Shown: positions 50,838 to 59,229, counted from the first letter of the stretch. The stretch is DNA of 64,000 nt from Streptomyces natalensis ATCC 27448 (GCF_000935125.1 NZ_JRKI01000063.1:279961-343960), one strand, 5' to 3'. The notes: generated by a model from the sequence alone, not told the origin. Numbers and translations: made by a program.

Positions 50838-51398
50838 GTGAATGACACGGTAGCTGTCGCTTTGATCACGGCCGTATCCACGCTGTCGGCTGGCGCGGTG
50901 ACTGGCGGGTTCGCCTTCTGGGGCACCGGACGGCAAGCAAGGGAACAGGCACAGCAAGCTCGCGAAGAACGCGCCGAGCAGCGCGCCACCCGGCAGCGAG
51001 AGGTTCGCCGGGACGTGTACGTCCGCTTCCTCGATCTGGCAGTTCAGGTCGATCAGCACATGGACTTCATCTGGATCGAACCCGGGCCTTCGATCACCGC
51101 CGAAAAGATCGAGCAGATGGTCGAGCTGACGCGTCAACTGTGGAAGGCTCTTCCAGCCGTCTTGCTAGAGGGTCCCCCCGCTGTTGCCGAAGCGGCCCGC
51201 GCATTCGCCGGTGCGGTTGCCGAGGAGTGCGACACCCTTGAAGAGATCGCCGGGAACACTGGCGAGCATCCGCTCTATGTCACCAGCGACGGCTTCACAA
51301 GCCTCACTGACCAGCGGGTCAATACTCAACGCCGCTTCATTGAGACTGCTAGAGAGACCCTTGGCGGCCATCTGGCGCCCCTTGATTCACAAGCTTAG
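50838..51398 (+). CDS. Hypothetical membrane-anchored coiled-coil protein
   Basis: 186 residues from GTG 50838. One N-terminal membrane segment (VAVALITAVSTLSAGAVTGG), then a basic/acidic coiled coil (QAREQAQQAREERAEQRATR), then a helical cytoplasmic domain with MDFIWIEPGPSITAEKIEQM. No motif recognised. It is the leftmost cargo gene of the element, next to attL, where immunity or defence cargo is often found; function unknown. Confidence 0.65.
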   Translation: MNDTVAVALITAVSTLSAGAVTGGFAFWGTGRQAREQAQQAREERAEQRATRQREVRRDVYVRFLDLAVQVDQHMDFIWIEPGPSITAEKIEQMVELTRQLWKALPAVLLEGPPAVAEAARAFAGAVAEECDTLEEIAGNTGEHPLYVTSDGFTSLTDQRVNTQRRFIETARETLGGHLAPLDSQA

Positions 51399-51483
51399 CG
51401 AGCGCGCACTTCCTGTACCCACCACTCTCCCCAGCTTCCATCCCGTCCGCCGTCGACCCACACACCGTGGAGCGGGCGTGGTT

Positions 51484-51533
51484 CATGGCGTCCAGGTGGA
51501 GCGCGCCACTGTACGAACGACCTGGACGCCATG
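51484..51533. repeat. 14-bp inverted repeat in the gene-free segment of the AICE
   Basis: CATGGCGTCCAGGT (51484-51497) and ACCTGGACGCCATG (51520-51533), perfect arms with a 22-base centre. The surrounding 51399-51879 has no gene I can support, though it also holds a 13-bp palindrome ACCTGTAACAGGT (51848-51860). Could be a terminator for 50838-51398, or a replication/transfer site such as a single-strand origin. Confidence 0.75.
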
Positions 51534-51879
51534 GGCCGCGTCTGCTCGGCTCTGCCTGGGTCGACGGTGGTCGGGATGGAAGCACCCCGCGCAAGCCACT
51601 ACGGACCCGCAGTCGGGAACGGCGCCCCCTCCATCCCGGTGCCGGCCGATCCCCCGCCGGAGGCATCGCCTTGACGGCGGACCGCTCTATACGGTGATCG
51701 ACTCATGGCCACCGGCCCAATCCACATGTGGGCGCGCGTCGGCGCAGCGCGGGCGGAGCGGGCCGAAGGCAGGAGCGTCGCCCGCAGCGGAGCCGGGAAG
51801 CGCGCCCGGCGGAGCGGAGCGCAGCCGGGGCTTGATGAGGTAGAGAAACCTGTAACAGGTCCGGGCCCCCGGCCGAAGA

Positions 51880-52341
51880 TCAGTTGCCTACCAGCGGTGT
51901 CAGCTTGCGGCCGTCATGCGTCCGGATGTGCGGCGCCTCGTCGCGCAAAGCGTCCGTGATGCGCACCGCGTAGACCTCGCTCATCGCGGCTACTGCCTCG
52001 TCCGGGGTGAGCCATGCAACAGCGGTCGACTCGTCCGAGAGCTGTTCGTGACCGCCTTCGGGCTGACACCGGAACACCAGGGCGACAACGCCAACCGTCA
52101 TGTTCTTGTAGACGCCGGTCAAGCGCTCCACGCGCACCTTGATCCCGGTCTCTTCGTACACCTCGCGGCGTACCCCATCCTCGACGGCTTCCGTACGCTC
52201 AAGCACCCCGCCGGGCGGCTCCCACGTGCCGTTGTCGGCACGGCGGATCACCAACACACGCCCATCCTCACGCACAACGACTCCCGCCACGGAGACCGAG
52301 TGGAGCGGCGTTGACGGGTTCTGCGGGCGGCTGTTACTCAT
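51880..52341 (-). CDS. pif: Nudix hydrolase, Pif-like (element transfer immunity)
   Basis: 153 residues. Nudix box GGVLERTEAVEDGVRREVYE then ETGI fits GX5EX7REUXEEXGU. In pSAM2 the Nudix protein Pif, encoded divergently from korSA, prevents redundant transfer between cells already holding the element; gene family, position and orientation agree here. ATG 52341 lies inside the operator 52336-52350, so repressor binding should block pif expression too. Substrate unknown. Confidence 0.8.
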   Translation of the reverse strand: MSNSRPQNPSTPLHSVSVAGVVVREDGRVLVIRRADNGTWEPPGGVLERTEAVEDGVRREVYEETGIKVRVERLTGVYKNMTVGVVALVFRCQPEGGHEQLSDESTAVAWLTPDEAVAAMSEVYAVRITDALRDEAPHIRTHDGRKLTPLVGN

Positions 52342-52350
52342 GTACAGGAG
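52336..52350. promoter_or_regulatory. KorSA-type operator in the pif/korSA divergent promoter
   Basis: Minus-strand CTCCTGTACATGAGT, identical to 53204-53218 and one base from 53240-53254. Covers the pif start codon and lies 22 bases before the GntR gene start, so it fits autoregulation. Confidence 0.75.
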
Positions 52351-52371
52351 AATAGGGGAGACTGTAGGACT

Positions 52372-53151
52372 ATGGCGACAGGCGACGTGACATCTTCGGC
52401 CAAGGCAAAGTACCTCCAGATCGCGGATGATCTCGCAACACAGATCAGGTCGGGGGCATTGAAGCCTGGGACTCCGGTACCCAGTGAGACTGAGCTAATG
52501 ACTCGGTACAGCGTCGCCTCGGGAACGGTACGCAAGGCGGTGGCCGAGCTTCGTGCAGCGCAGTTGATCGAGACCCACCATGGGCGAGGTTCCTTCGTCC
52601 GCTCGCGGCCCCCTGTCCAGCGGAAGTCATCCGATCGCTTTCGTCGGGCACACCGCAAAGCCGGTAAGGCTGCCTACCTCGCCGAAGCCGAGCAGTCTGG
52701 CGGCACTCCCTCTGTGAACGTGCTCTACGTCGGCCCCGTCGACGCGCCGGCCGAGATTGCGGAGCGACTGAACGTCACGACAGGGACCAAGGTCCTCGCC
52801 CGTAAACGCAGGTACTTCCGCGACGGCATCCCCACTGAAGAGGCAACGTCCTACCTGCCATGGGATGTGGTGAAGGACATCCCCGAGATGTTCGCCGAGA
52901 ACCCCGGCGGTGGCGGCATCTACGCGCGCCTTGAAGAGCACGGCCACATGCTGGCGGAGTTCGTTGAGACCGTGAAGGCGCGACTGGCGACCAAGGCTGA
53001 GGCGACCGCCCTTGCCCTGAGCCCCGGCGCCCCGGTTATCCACCTGGTCCGCAGTGCCTTTTCGGACGATGGGCGAGTGGTCGAGGTATGCGATACCACC
53101 ATGGCCGCTGACCAGTTCGTTTTGGACTACCGCTTCCCTGCGCGGGACTGA
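52372..53151 (+). CDS. korSA: GntR family repressor, KorSA-like
   Basis: 259 residues, the same length as pSAM2 KorSA. N-terminal GntR winged helix: YLQIADDLATQIRSGALKPG, PSETELMTRYSVASGTVRKA and HGRGSFVRSR; UTRA effector domain from about residue 100 (LYVGPVDAPAEIAERLNV...FVLDYRFPARD). KorSA represses the transfer activator pra and its own gene. The operator copies before its own gene and before the next gene support that circuit. Confidence 0.82.
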   Translation: MATGDVTSSAKAKYLQIADDLATQIRSGALKPGTPVPSETELMTRYSVASGTVRKAVAELRAAQLIETHHGRGSFVRSRPPVQRKSSDRFRRAHRKAGKAAYLAEAEQSGGTPSVNVLYVGPVDAPAEIAERLNVTTGTKVLARKRRYFRDGIPTEEATSYLPWDVVKDIPEMFAENPGGGGIYARLEEHGHMLAEFVETVKARLATKAEATALALSPGAPVIHLVRSAFSDDGRVVEVCDTTMAADQFVLDYRFPARD

Positions 53152-53203
53152 GAGCCCCGTCTCTTTCAAGCCACTTCGCGGCCTGGCTCCCCAGAACGCT
53201 TGA

Positions 53204-53254
53204 CTCCTGTACATGAGTTAGGCACTCTTCTACATGTAACTCCTGTACATAAGT
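53204..53254 (+). promoter_or_regulatory. Paired KorSA-type operators before the transfer operon
   Basis: CTCCTGTACATGAGT (53204-53218) and CTCCTGTACATAAGT (53240-53254), 36 bases apart, with a degenerate copy (CTCTTCTACATGTAA, 53225) between. They precede the SCO3933-like gene and a TACTAG -10-like box at 53270. Repressor binding would shut down the replication/transfer operon. Confidence 0.75.
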
Positions 53255-53285
53255 GCAGGAGATCAGCTCTACTAGAGGAGACGCG

Positions 53286-53615
53286 ATGCCGTCCTTCAAG
53301 ATCGACACTTCGACCGCTGTGGTGTTCGTGGCGACCGCGCCGACGCCGAAGCTCGCGAACGCCAAGACGGGTGAGCGGGCCATGGACCGGGAGACCGGTG
53401 CGGCGCTGTCGACCGTGGGCCTGCTGGTCTCGGACGATGGGGAGGGGAACCTGTATCAGGTGACCATCCCGGAGACGGGTTACCCGGAGGGCCTGGCGCC
53501 GGGCATGCCGGTCAAGGTCATCGGCCTGAAGGCCCGTGACTGGGAGAACGAGTTCAACGGCCAGAAGCGGCACGGGATTTCGTTCCGCGCGGTCGCGATC
53601 ACCCCGGCGGCCTGA
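53286..53615 (+). CDS. SCO3933 family regulatory protein
   Basis: 109 residues from ATG 53286 (GAGGAG upstream). Beta-rich: MPSFKIDTSTAVVFVATAPT, YQVTIPETGYPEGLAPGMPV, KVIGLKARDWENEFNGQKRH. The family is found at the same place in SLP1- and pSAM2-like elements and is thought to be regulatory; the mechanism is unknown. Two bases before the FtsK-like gene, so cotranscribed. Confidence 0.8.
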   Translation: MPSFKIDTSTAVVFVATAPTPKLANAKTGERAMDRETGAALSTVGLLVSDDGEGNLYQVTIPETGYPEGLAPGMPVKVIGLKARDWENEFNGQKRHGISFRAVAITPAA

Positions 53616-53617
53616 CC

Positions 53618-54958
53618 ATGACCGACCTGACGATGTTGATGGAGGCCACGGGAGCCCTGGCAGGTGTCGGCGGCCTCGGCTACGCGAAGATACGCGCGCC
53701 GCGCGTGTACTGGTCGCTGGTCGGGATGCCGGCCACCTGGGGCCGCTTCACCCTCTCGTACCGCTCCACGATGGACGTGTGCGGGCTGACGGTGCACCCG
53801 TCGGGCCTGCGGGCGTTCATGACCCGCAACGTCGCTCGCCGTGAGGTTCAGCCGGTCCCGCCGAAGATCCGCCGGGTACGTGGCACGTCGACCGGGCTGC
53901 GGGTCACTCTGCGGCTTCCCGCTGGCCTGGAGCCCGCCGACGTGATCGCCTCCTCGGAGCGGCTTCGGCACGCCTGGGGCGTCCACTCGGTGACTGTGGT
54001 CGAGACGAAGCCCGGTTTCGTCGAACTGCGGATGACCGGCTATGACGTGCTGCGCCGGGTGCGGATGCCCCGCAAGGCTCGCCCGCACGGCATGGCCGTT
54101 CCGGTCGCGGTGCGGGAGGACGGGACTGCTTTCGAGCGGGACTACCGCAAGGCACCGATGGCGCTCACCCTGGGGGCCAACCACTCCGGCAAGTCCATGT
54201 ATCAGCGCAACCTGATCAAGGGGCTGGCGCAACTGCCGGTGGCCCTGGTCGGCGTTGACTGCAAGCGTGGGGTGGAACAGTCCGCGTTCGCGCCCCGCCT
54301 GTCGGCGCTGGTCACCAACCCCGACGATGCCGCCTCACTGCTCGGCGTCCTGGTCGCGGAGATGGAAGACCGCTTCGACCTGCTGAGCCGTCACGGCGTC
54401 TCGGACCTGTGGGAACTGCCCGACGAGGTGCGCCCGGTGCCGGTGGTCGTCCTGGTCGACGAGGTGGCGGAACTGTTCCTGATCTTCTCCAAGAAGGATG
54501 AGGAGCGCCGGGAACGGATCGTCACGGCGCTGATCCGGCTGGCGCAGATGGCCCGCGCGATCGGCATCTACCTGGAGATCTGCGGGCAGCGCTTCGGCTC
54601 TGACCTGGGCAAGGGCGCCACCATGCTCCGCGCTCAGCTCACCGGCCGCGTGGTGCACCGCGTCAACGACAAGCAGACAGCCGAAATGGGCCTGGCGGAC
54701 GTGGCCCCGGACGCGGTCCCGGCCGCGAGTCTGATCCCGATGAACCGCCCCGGAACCGCTGTCGCGGCGGACTCCTCCGGCGGCTGGTCGAAGATCCGCA
54801 CCCCGAACACCAGCCGCGATGAAGTCGTGGCGGTCTGCCGGGAGTTCGCCCACCTGGTCCCGGATCTGCCGTTCCTCTACCCGTTCCGCCCCTACGTGCC
54901 CGCCCCCACATCGGCGGCCGGTCCGTCGCTGGTCAAGCCCCGCCCGGTCACCGAGTAA
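53618..54958 (+). CDS. FtsK/SpoIIIE-type DNA translocase (TraSA/TraB-like)
   Basis: 446 residues. N-terminal hydrophobic start (MEATGALAGVGGLGYAKI), winged/OB region, Walker A LGANHSGKSM (residues ~190), Walker B PVVVLVDEVAEL, then QMARAIGIYLEICGQRFGSD and QLTGRVVHRV. Streptomyces TraB-type proteins move double-stranded DNA into the recipient through a hexameric pore and need no relaxase. Good candidate for the sole transfer motor of this element. Confidence 0.92.
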   Translation: MTDLTMLMEATGALAGVGGLGYAKIRAPRVYWSLVGMPATWGRFTLSYRSTMDVCGLTVHPSGLRAFMTRNVARREVQPVPPKIRRVRGTSTGLRVTLRLPAGLEPADVIASSERLRHAWGVHSVTVVETKPGFVELRMTGYDVLRRVRMPRKARPHGMAVPVAVREDGTAFERDYRKAPMALTLGANHSGKSMYQRNLIKGLAQLPVALVGVDCKRGVEQSAFAPRLSALVTNPDDAASLLGVLVAEMEDRFDLLSRHGVSDLWELPDEVRPVPVVVLVDEVAELFLIFSKKDEERRERIVTALIRLAQMARAIGIYLEICGQRFGSDLGKGATMLRAQLTGRVVHRVNDKQTAEMGLADVAPDAVPAASLIPMNRPGTAVAADSSGGWSKIRTPNTSRDEVVAVCREFAHLVPDLPFLYPFRPYVPAPTSAAGPSLVKPRPVTE

Positions 54959-55038
54959 CACCCGCTCCGTCCCGGTCGGCGCGACCGCTTCGCGTCAGGT
55001 CCCTACCCCGCCATGCCCGAGTACAGGGAGGTACGCAC

Positions 55039-55296
55039 ATGTCCGCCTCGATGTCCTTCCACGGGGACCCCTCCACCTGGGTCCACTTCCACGACTACGG
55101 CACCGACCGCCCGCCCATCCTGGCCCTCGACGGAGACGGCTACCACCTGACCATCTCGGTCTTCGAGAGCCGCTCGCCCGCCGACCACAAGGAATTCGCC
55201 GAGAAGCTGGCCCAGACCGTGACCGGCTACCTCGCGGCCGTGGACCGCTGGGCCGCTGCCCAGGTCGCCGACACCGCGACCACGCAGGACGGGTGA
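55039..55296 (+). CDS. Hypothetical AICE protein, 85 aa
   Basis: ATG 55039 with GGAGG seven bases upstream. Beta-rich: STWVHFHDYGTDRPPILALD, GYHLTISVFESRSPADHKEF, then an amphipathic helix. No function recognised; its stop overlaps the next start (GTGA). Common between tra and spd genes in elements of this type. Confidence 0.72.
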   Translation: MSASMSFHGDPSTWVHFHDYGTDRPPILALDGDGYHLTISVFESRSPADHKEFAEKLAQTVTGYLAAVDRWAAAQVADTATTQDG

Positions 55297-55484
55297 TCGC
55301 CGTGGCCGCTCGGAAGACCCCCGCCCCGGCGACCGCCGACCCGGAGCCCGCGAAGTGCCCAACCTGCCACGGCTCCGGAGAGGTCTTCCGCACCGTCCGC
55401 GTCGGCCGCAAGCGCCGCACCGTCGGCCAGCAAACCGGCCTCTGCCTGAACTGCCTCGGTTCCGGCGAAGCCCCCACCGGCTGA
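55293..55484 (+). CDS. Small zinc-ribbon-like protein, 63 aa
   Basis: GTG 55293 in a GTGA overlap (GTG 55302 possible). Two DnaJ-like Cys pairs: CPTCHGSGE and CLNCLGSGE, separated by the basic RVGRKRRTVGQQTG. Likely binds one zinc ion; possibly nucleic-acid or partner binding. A related CXXC...CPTCKGTG protein is encoded at 57239. Confidence 0.7.
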   Translation: MIAVAARKTPAPATADPEPAKCPTCHGSGEVFRTVRVGRKRRTVGQQTGLCLNCLGSGEAPTG

Positions 55485-55562
55485 ACCCCCGCCGGGGCCG
55501 GGCGGCCGGACACCGCTCCCCGCCCGCCCCTGGCCCGACTCCCCTGAAGGGAGGTACCCCGC

Positions 55563-56213
55563 ATGTCCCGCTCGATCCGCTTCGACGCCGTACTCGTACA
55601 GGCCGTCATCGCTGGCGCGCTGTCCTTCGCCCACCTGCACGATCTGGCCGAAGCGGCCGGACAGTCCGGCTGGAAGGCATGGGCCTACCCGGTCTCAGTT
55701 GACCTGCTCTTGGTCGCCGCCTGGCGCCGACTGCGCACGGCCCGCCGCGACCGCTCCGCCTGGATCTGGTTCGTCATCGCCCTGTTCGCCTCACTTGGCG
55801 CGAACATCGCGACCGCCGGACTTCTCGACCTGGCCCACGTGCCCGCCTGGCTGTGCATCCTCGTCGCCGGTTGGCCCGCACTGGCCTTTCTCGGCGGAAC
55901 TCTCCTGGTCCACTCGCCGACCGACCCGCCCGCTCCACAGCATGTGGACGAACCGGCGGCGCCGGAAGTTGAGATGCACCGCACCGACGAACCGGCTCCC
56001 GCCGCGACGGTCCCGAAGCTGACCCCCGCCCCGCCAGAGCCCGCGCCCGCCGCCCCCGCCGTTCCGGCCGCGCTGCTCGATCACGCCCGGAAGATCGCTG
56101 ACACCCACAAGGCCTCTACCGGTTCCCCGATGCCCGCCGACGCTCTGTCCGCCCGACTCCAACTGCCCGCCCCGATGGCCGACGCCATCGCCGCCGAACT
56201 CCAGCTCACCTGA
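55563..56213 (+). CDS. DUF2637 membrane protein, SpdB-like
   Basis: 216 residues, ATG 55563 with GGAGG eight bases upstream. Four membrane helices in the first ~120 residues (AVIAGALSFAHLHDLAEAAG, VSVDLLLVAAWRRL, WFVIALFASLGANIATAGLL, WLCILVAGWPALAFLGGTLL), then a Pro/Ala-rich linker and a small helical domain. DUF2637 proteins are the SpdB-type factors for intramycelial spread of Streptomyces plasmids. Confidence 0.85.
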   Translation: MSRSIRFDAVLVQAVIAGALSFAHLHDLAEAAGQSGWKAWAYPVSVDLLLVAAWRRLRTARRDRSAWIWFVIALFASLGANIATAGLLDLAHVPAWLCILVAGWPALAFLGGTLLVHSPTDPPAPQHVDEPAAPEVEMHRTDEPAPAATVPKLTPAPPEPAPAAPAVPAALLDHARKIADTHKASTGSPMPADALSARLQLPAPMADAIAAELQLT

Positions 56214-56234
56214 CCAGGAAGGGAGATACCGCCC

Positions 56235-56423
56235 GTGACCGCCTACCGCCGGTTCCGCAACGTGATCCGCATCGGGCCCGTGCAGGTCGCCACCTCCTAT
56301 GACGGCCGTGGCCGCGACAAGCACACCGCCGCCTGCACCGCGCCCGGCTGCGGCTTCGCTGCCGACTACGACACCCGCGCCGGGGCCGAACTCGCCGCCC
56401 GCACCCACCGCTGCAAGGCCTGA
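56235..56423 (+). CDS. Mobile element transfer protein, 62 aa
   Basis: GTG 56235. Sequence FRNVIRIGPVQVATSYDGRG, then HTAACTAPGCGFAADYD and ARTHRC: three Cys and two His arranged as a possible zinc site. Family is annotated as mobile element transfer (Spd-type) in Streptomyces elements; molecular role unknown. Confidence 0.78.
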   Translation: MTAYRRFRNVIRIGPVQVATSYDGRGRDKHTAACTAPGCGFAADYDTRAGAELAARTHRCKA

Positions 56424-56435
56424 GGGGAGATCTCC

Positions 56436-56591
56436 ATGGACGTACCGCTCTGGCTCGCCCTGCTCGTCGTCGGATGGCTCGGCGTCAAGCTCGCCCGTCC
56501 GCCGTGGTGGTTGGTCGCTGTGCTCCTGGTCGGCGGCTACCTCGTCGCCGGAAGCTTCCTCGCCCCCGCCCTCGGCACCGTCCTCAAGTAG
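56436..56591 (+). CDS. Small membrane protein, 51 aa (Spd-like)
   Basis: ATG 56436 with GGGGAG six bases upstream; stop at 56589. Two membrane helices: PLWLALLVVGWLGVKLA and WWLVAVLLVGGYLVAGSFLA. Lies between the transfer-protein gene and the SpdD-like gene. Probably part of the spread (spd) set; no specific motif. Confidence 0.72.
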   Translation: MDVPLWLALLVVGWLGVKLARPPWWLVAVLLVGGYLVAGSFLAPALGTVLK

Positions 56592-56605
56592 AAGGGAACC
56601 GCCTC

Positions 56606-56911
56606 GTGTTCACTCCGAAGTATCCGCCCCAGGACACCGCACCGCCCGCCACGGCCACCGCCCCGACCGCCTATACCCCGGCACCTGTCCAGCCGACGGC
56701 CACCGCCCCGGTCGCTCCCGTCTCGAACCGGCCGGCCGTCCAGCTCACCCCCGGCAGCGCGCTCGCCCTCGCGGCCGGCGGCGGTGCCGTGGTCCTCGTC
56801 GTCGGCGCGGTCCTGGTCTCCATGCTCCTCGCGGTCGCCATCACCGCCACGTCCGTGGCCGTGTGCGCGGTCGTCCTCCGCTCGCTCCTCAATCAGGAAA
56901 GGAACCGCTGA
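56606..56911 (+). CDS. SpdD-like membrane protein
   Basis: 101 residues from GTG 56606 (GAAGGGA seven bases upstream). Pro/Thr/Ala-rich N-terminus (TAPPATATAPTAYTPAPVQP) and one long hydrophobic C-terminal segment with SALALAAGGGAVVLVVGAVL and VSMLLAVAITATSVAVCAVV. This layout is that of SpdD spread proteins. Confidence 0.75.
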   Translation: MFTPKYPPQDTAPPATATAPTAYTPAPVQPTATAPVAPVSNRPAVQLTPGSALALAAGGGAVVLVVGAVLVSMLLAVAITATSVAVCAVVLRSLLNQERNR

Positions 56912-56912
56912 C

Positions 56913-57146
56913 ATGGGCATCTTCAGCCGGAAGAACAACGACACTCCGTCCAACCCGGAGATGGCCGAACTCGGCCGTGAGTACGCCATCGCCAAGCGCC
57001 ACGGCGACCGCAAGACCGTCGGCCGCATCAACCGGCGGATCGGCGAGTCCGGCATGAGCGACAGCGACCGGGCCTCGTTCCAGCAGGGCCGCGACGCCTA
57101 CGACTCGATCCCGCCCATCCCGCGCGGTCGCAACCGCCGCCGCTGA
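56913..57146 (+). CDS. Hypothetical AICE protein, 77 aa
   Basis: ATG 56913 with GGAAAGG eight bases upstream, one base after the previous stop. Charged helical: FSRKNNDTPSNPEMAELGRE, YAIAKRHGDRKTVGRINRRI, basic C-terminus RGRNRRR. No motif; possibly nucleic-acid binding. Confidence 0.68.
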   Translation: MGIFSRKNNDTPSNPEMAELGREYAIAKRHGDRKTVGRINRRIGESGMSDSDRASFQQGRDAYDSIPPIPRGRNRRR

Positions 57147-57238
57147 ACGGCCCCGGGGCGGCTCTCTCGCCAAAGAACCGCCGCCCCGGCGCCTGCAACC
57201 ACTTCCAGATCCATCGGACCCGAAAGGGAGCACCCATC

Positions 57239-57421
57239 ATGCCCCAGTACGCCCAGAACACGCCGGTCTGCCGCGACTGCGACGGCTTCCCCGTTGTTGC
57301 CATCGCCACCGGTACCCGCCACGCCGACGGCACCCGCGCCACCCTCCGCGTCACCTGCCCGACCTGCAAGGGCACCGGTCACACCGCCCCCGCCGCCACC
57401 CTCGCCCGCGCCGGGCGGTGA
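57239..57421 (+). CDS. Small zinc-ribbon-like protein, 60 aa
   Basis: ATG 57239 (AAAGGGAG upstream). CRDCDGFP and CPTCKGTGH form a four-Cys DnaJ-like zinc ribbon, similar in layout to the product of 55293-55484. Stop overlaps next start (GTGA). Confidence 0.7.
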   Translation: MPQYAQNTPVCRDCDGFPVVAIATGTRHADGTRATLRVTCPTCKGTGHTAPAATLARAGR

Positions 57422-57615
57422 CCGCCGTGGCTGACCTCACCCCGACCTCGGACCGCCCTGGCCTGCACGTCAGCAAGCCGTCCCCGTCCGCCCCCGCCAC
57501 TGCATCGGCCGTCTGCCACTGCGGCGCGAGTGCCACCGCCACGGGTGACGCCCAGGTCAAGGCGCTGGTCGACGGCTACACCGCCAACCACGGCCCCGCC
57601 CACGACAGGAGGTGA
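57418..57615 (+). CDS. Hypothetical AICE protein, 65 aa
   Basis: GTG 57418 in a GTGA overlap. Contains AVCHCGASATATGDAQVKAL and VDGYTANHGPAHDRR; CxC plus two His could bind metal. Ends five bases before the rep start, whose ribosome site lies inside its 3' end. Confidence 0.65.
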   Translation: MTAVADLTPTSDRPGLHVSKPSPSAPATASAVCHCGASATATGDAQVKALVDGYTANHGPAHDRR

Positions 57616-57619
57616 CACC

Positions 57620-59017
57620 TTGACTGATACCGCCACCATGGCGGGCCTGGACCCGGCCACCCTCGCCGACGTGCTGAGGCTGGCCGGGTCTTCGGACCTC
57701 GACCGCATCCAAGACCAGATCCGGCGTACTGGCGGCTGCTCCGATCCAATCCACCTGCAAGGCTCCACCGTTACCCGTGACGCTGCCACGGGCTACGTAC
57801 TGCACTCGTACTCGACCGACACTGAGCCCGGTGGTCGGCTCCGGATCGCGTGCGGCAACCGCCGTGCCTCGCGCTGCCCGTCCTGCGCCTGGACCTACGC
57901 GGGCGACACCTACCACCTCATCCGCGCTGGACTCGTCGGCGACCCCGCCAAAGGCACCCCGCACACCATCCGCGATCATCCCCGGGTCTTCGCCACGCTC
58001 ACCGCGCCCTCGTTCGGCCCCGTCCACAACCGCCCCGGTAACCGGCCGTGCCGTTGCGGCGCCCGTCACGCTGAGGACGCGCCCGAACTCGGCACCCCGC
58101 TCGACCCCGAGTCGTACGACTACGCGGGCGCGGTGCTGTGGAACAACAACGCATCCGACCTGTGGCGCTACTTCACGATCTACCTGCGCCGCGAGATCGC
58201 CCGCCGGGCCGGACTCACGCAGAAGGACGCCCATGAACAGTCCCGGATCTCCTTCGGCAAGGTCGCCGAGTATCAGAAGCGCGGGGCCGTGCACTTCCAT
58301 GCCGTGATCCGCTTCGACGGTCCCGACGGTCCCGACAGCCCGCCCCCGGCCTGGGCCACCCTCGACGTTCTCACCGATTCGATCCGCGCCGCCGCTGCCC
58401 GCGTCGCTGTCGACGTACCGCCCGCGGGAGACGAGCCCGCCCGCGTGCTGCGCTGGGGCACACAGCTCGATGTTCAGCCGATCGGCGCCTTCGGCCACGG
58501 TGAAGAGATCACTGAACAGGCCGTGGCCTCCTACGTCGCCAAGTACGCGACCAAGGCCGCTGAGACGACCGGCACTGTTGACCGCCGCATCGGCAACAAA
58601 GAGGCCCTGGTCCTGCTCGGCGTGCCCGAACACCCCGCCCGGCTCATCACCGCCTGCCTCGACCTGCACGCGCTCTACCCGGACCGCAAGCTTCGGGACT
58701 GGGCACACATGCTCGGCTTCCGGGGCCACTTCTCCACCAAGTCCCGCCGCTACTCCACCACCCTCGGCGCCTTGCGCCAGACCCGCGCCGACTACCGCGC
58801 CGCCCAACAACGCTCCGCCCTCGGCCTGCCCGACCCCGACCACACCCCGGCGGCAACAACCCTGACCCTCGCCCACTGGACCTACGCCGGACACGGCCAC
58901 ACCCCCGGCGAATCCTGGCTCGCCGCCAACATCCGCCGCGACATCCAGCACAACCGCGAGATCGTGCGAGAAGTCCGGGCAGACCTGTCCAACCTCGACA
59001 TGGCGGGGGAGTGGTGA
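57620..59017 (+). CDS. Replication initiator, RepSA-like
   Basis: 465 residues from TTG 57620 with AGGAGG seven bases upstream. Early Cys cluster ACGNRRASRCPSC, then CRCGARH; the HUH-like metal motif AVHFHAVIRFDG; and YVAKYATKAAETT, which carries the likely nicking Tyr. This is the rolling-circle initiator type of pSAM2 (RepSA), used when the element is excised. The double-strand origin is probably inside or near this gene, as in pSAM2. Stop overlaps xis. Confidence 0.88.
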   Translation: MTDTATMAGLDPATLADVLRLAGSSDLDRIQDQIRRTGGCSDPIHLQGSTVTRDAATGYVLHSYSTDTEPGGRLRIACGNRRASRCPSCAWTYAGDTYHLIRAGLVGDPAKGTPHTIRDHPRVFATLTAPSFGPVHNRPGNRPCRCGARHAEDAPELGTPLDPESYDYAGAVLWNNNASDLWRYFTIYLRREIARRAGLTQKDAHEQSRISFGKVAEYQKRGAVHFHAVIRFDGPDGPDSPPPAWATLDVLTDSIRAAAARVAVDVPPAGDEPARVLRWGTQLDVQPIGAFGHGEEITEQAVASYVAKYATKAAETTGTVDRRIGNKEALVLLGVPEHPARLITACLDLHALYPDRKLRDWAHMLGFRGHFSTKSRRYSTTLGALRQTRADYRAAQQRSALGLPDPDHTPAATTLTLAHWTYAGHGHTPGESWLAANIRRDIQHNREIVREVRADLSNLDMAGEW

Positions 59018-59229
59018 TCGTGGATCGACTCCTCAGCGTTCAGCAGGTCGCCGAACTGCTTGGCACCGGCGTGCGTTTCCCCCGGCGCTTGATCGAAGAA
59101 CGGAGGATCACCTTCGTCAAGGTTGGTCGGCATGTCCGGATCCCGGAGAGCGTCCTGTCCGCCTACGTCGCTGAGCACACTGTTCAGCCGGTGACCGTAC
59201 GTCGAGCCGCATTGAGGGGGGCTGCCTGA
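59014..59229 (+). CDS. xis: Excisionase, helix-turn-helix (Xis)
   Basis: About 71 residues from GTG 59014 (GGGGGAG just upstream; 59011 and 59023 are alternatives). Excise-type winged helix: LLSVQQVAELLGTGVRFPRR and KVGRHVRIPESVLSAYVAEH. Coupled to int by a one-base overlap (TGATG), the classical rep-xis-int order. Confidence 0.88.
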   Translation: MIVDRLLSVQQVAELLGTGVRFPRRLIEERRITFVKVGRHVRIPESVLSAYVAEHTVQPVTVRRAALRGAA

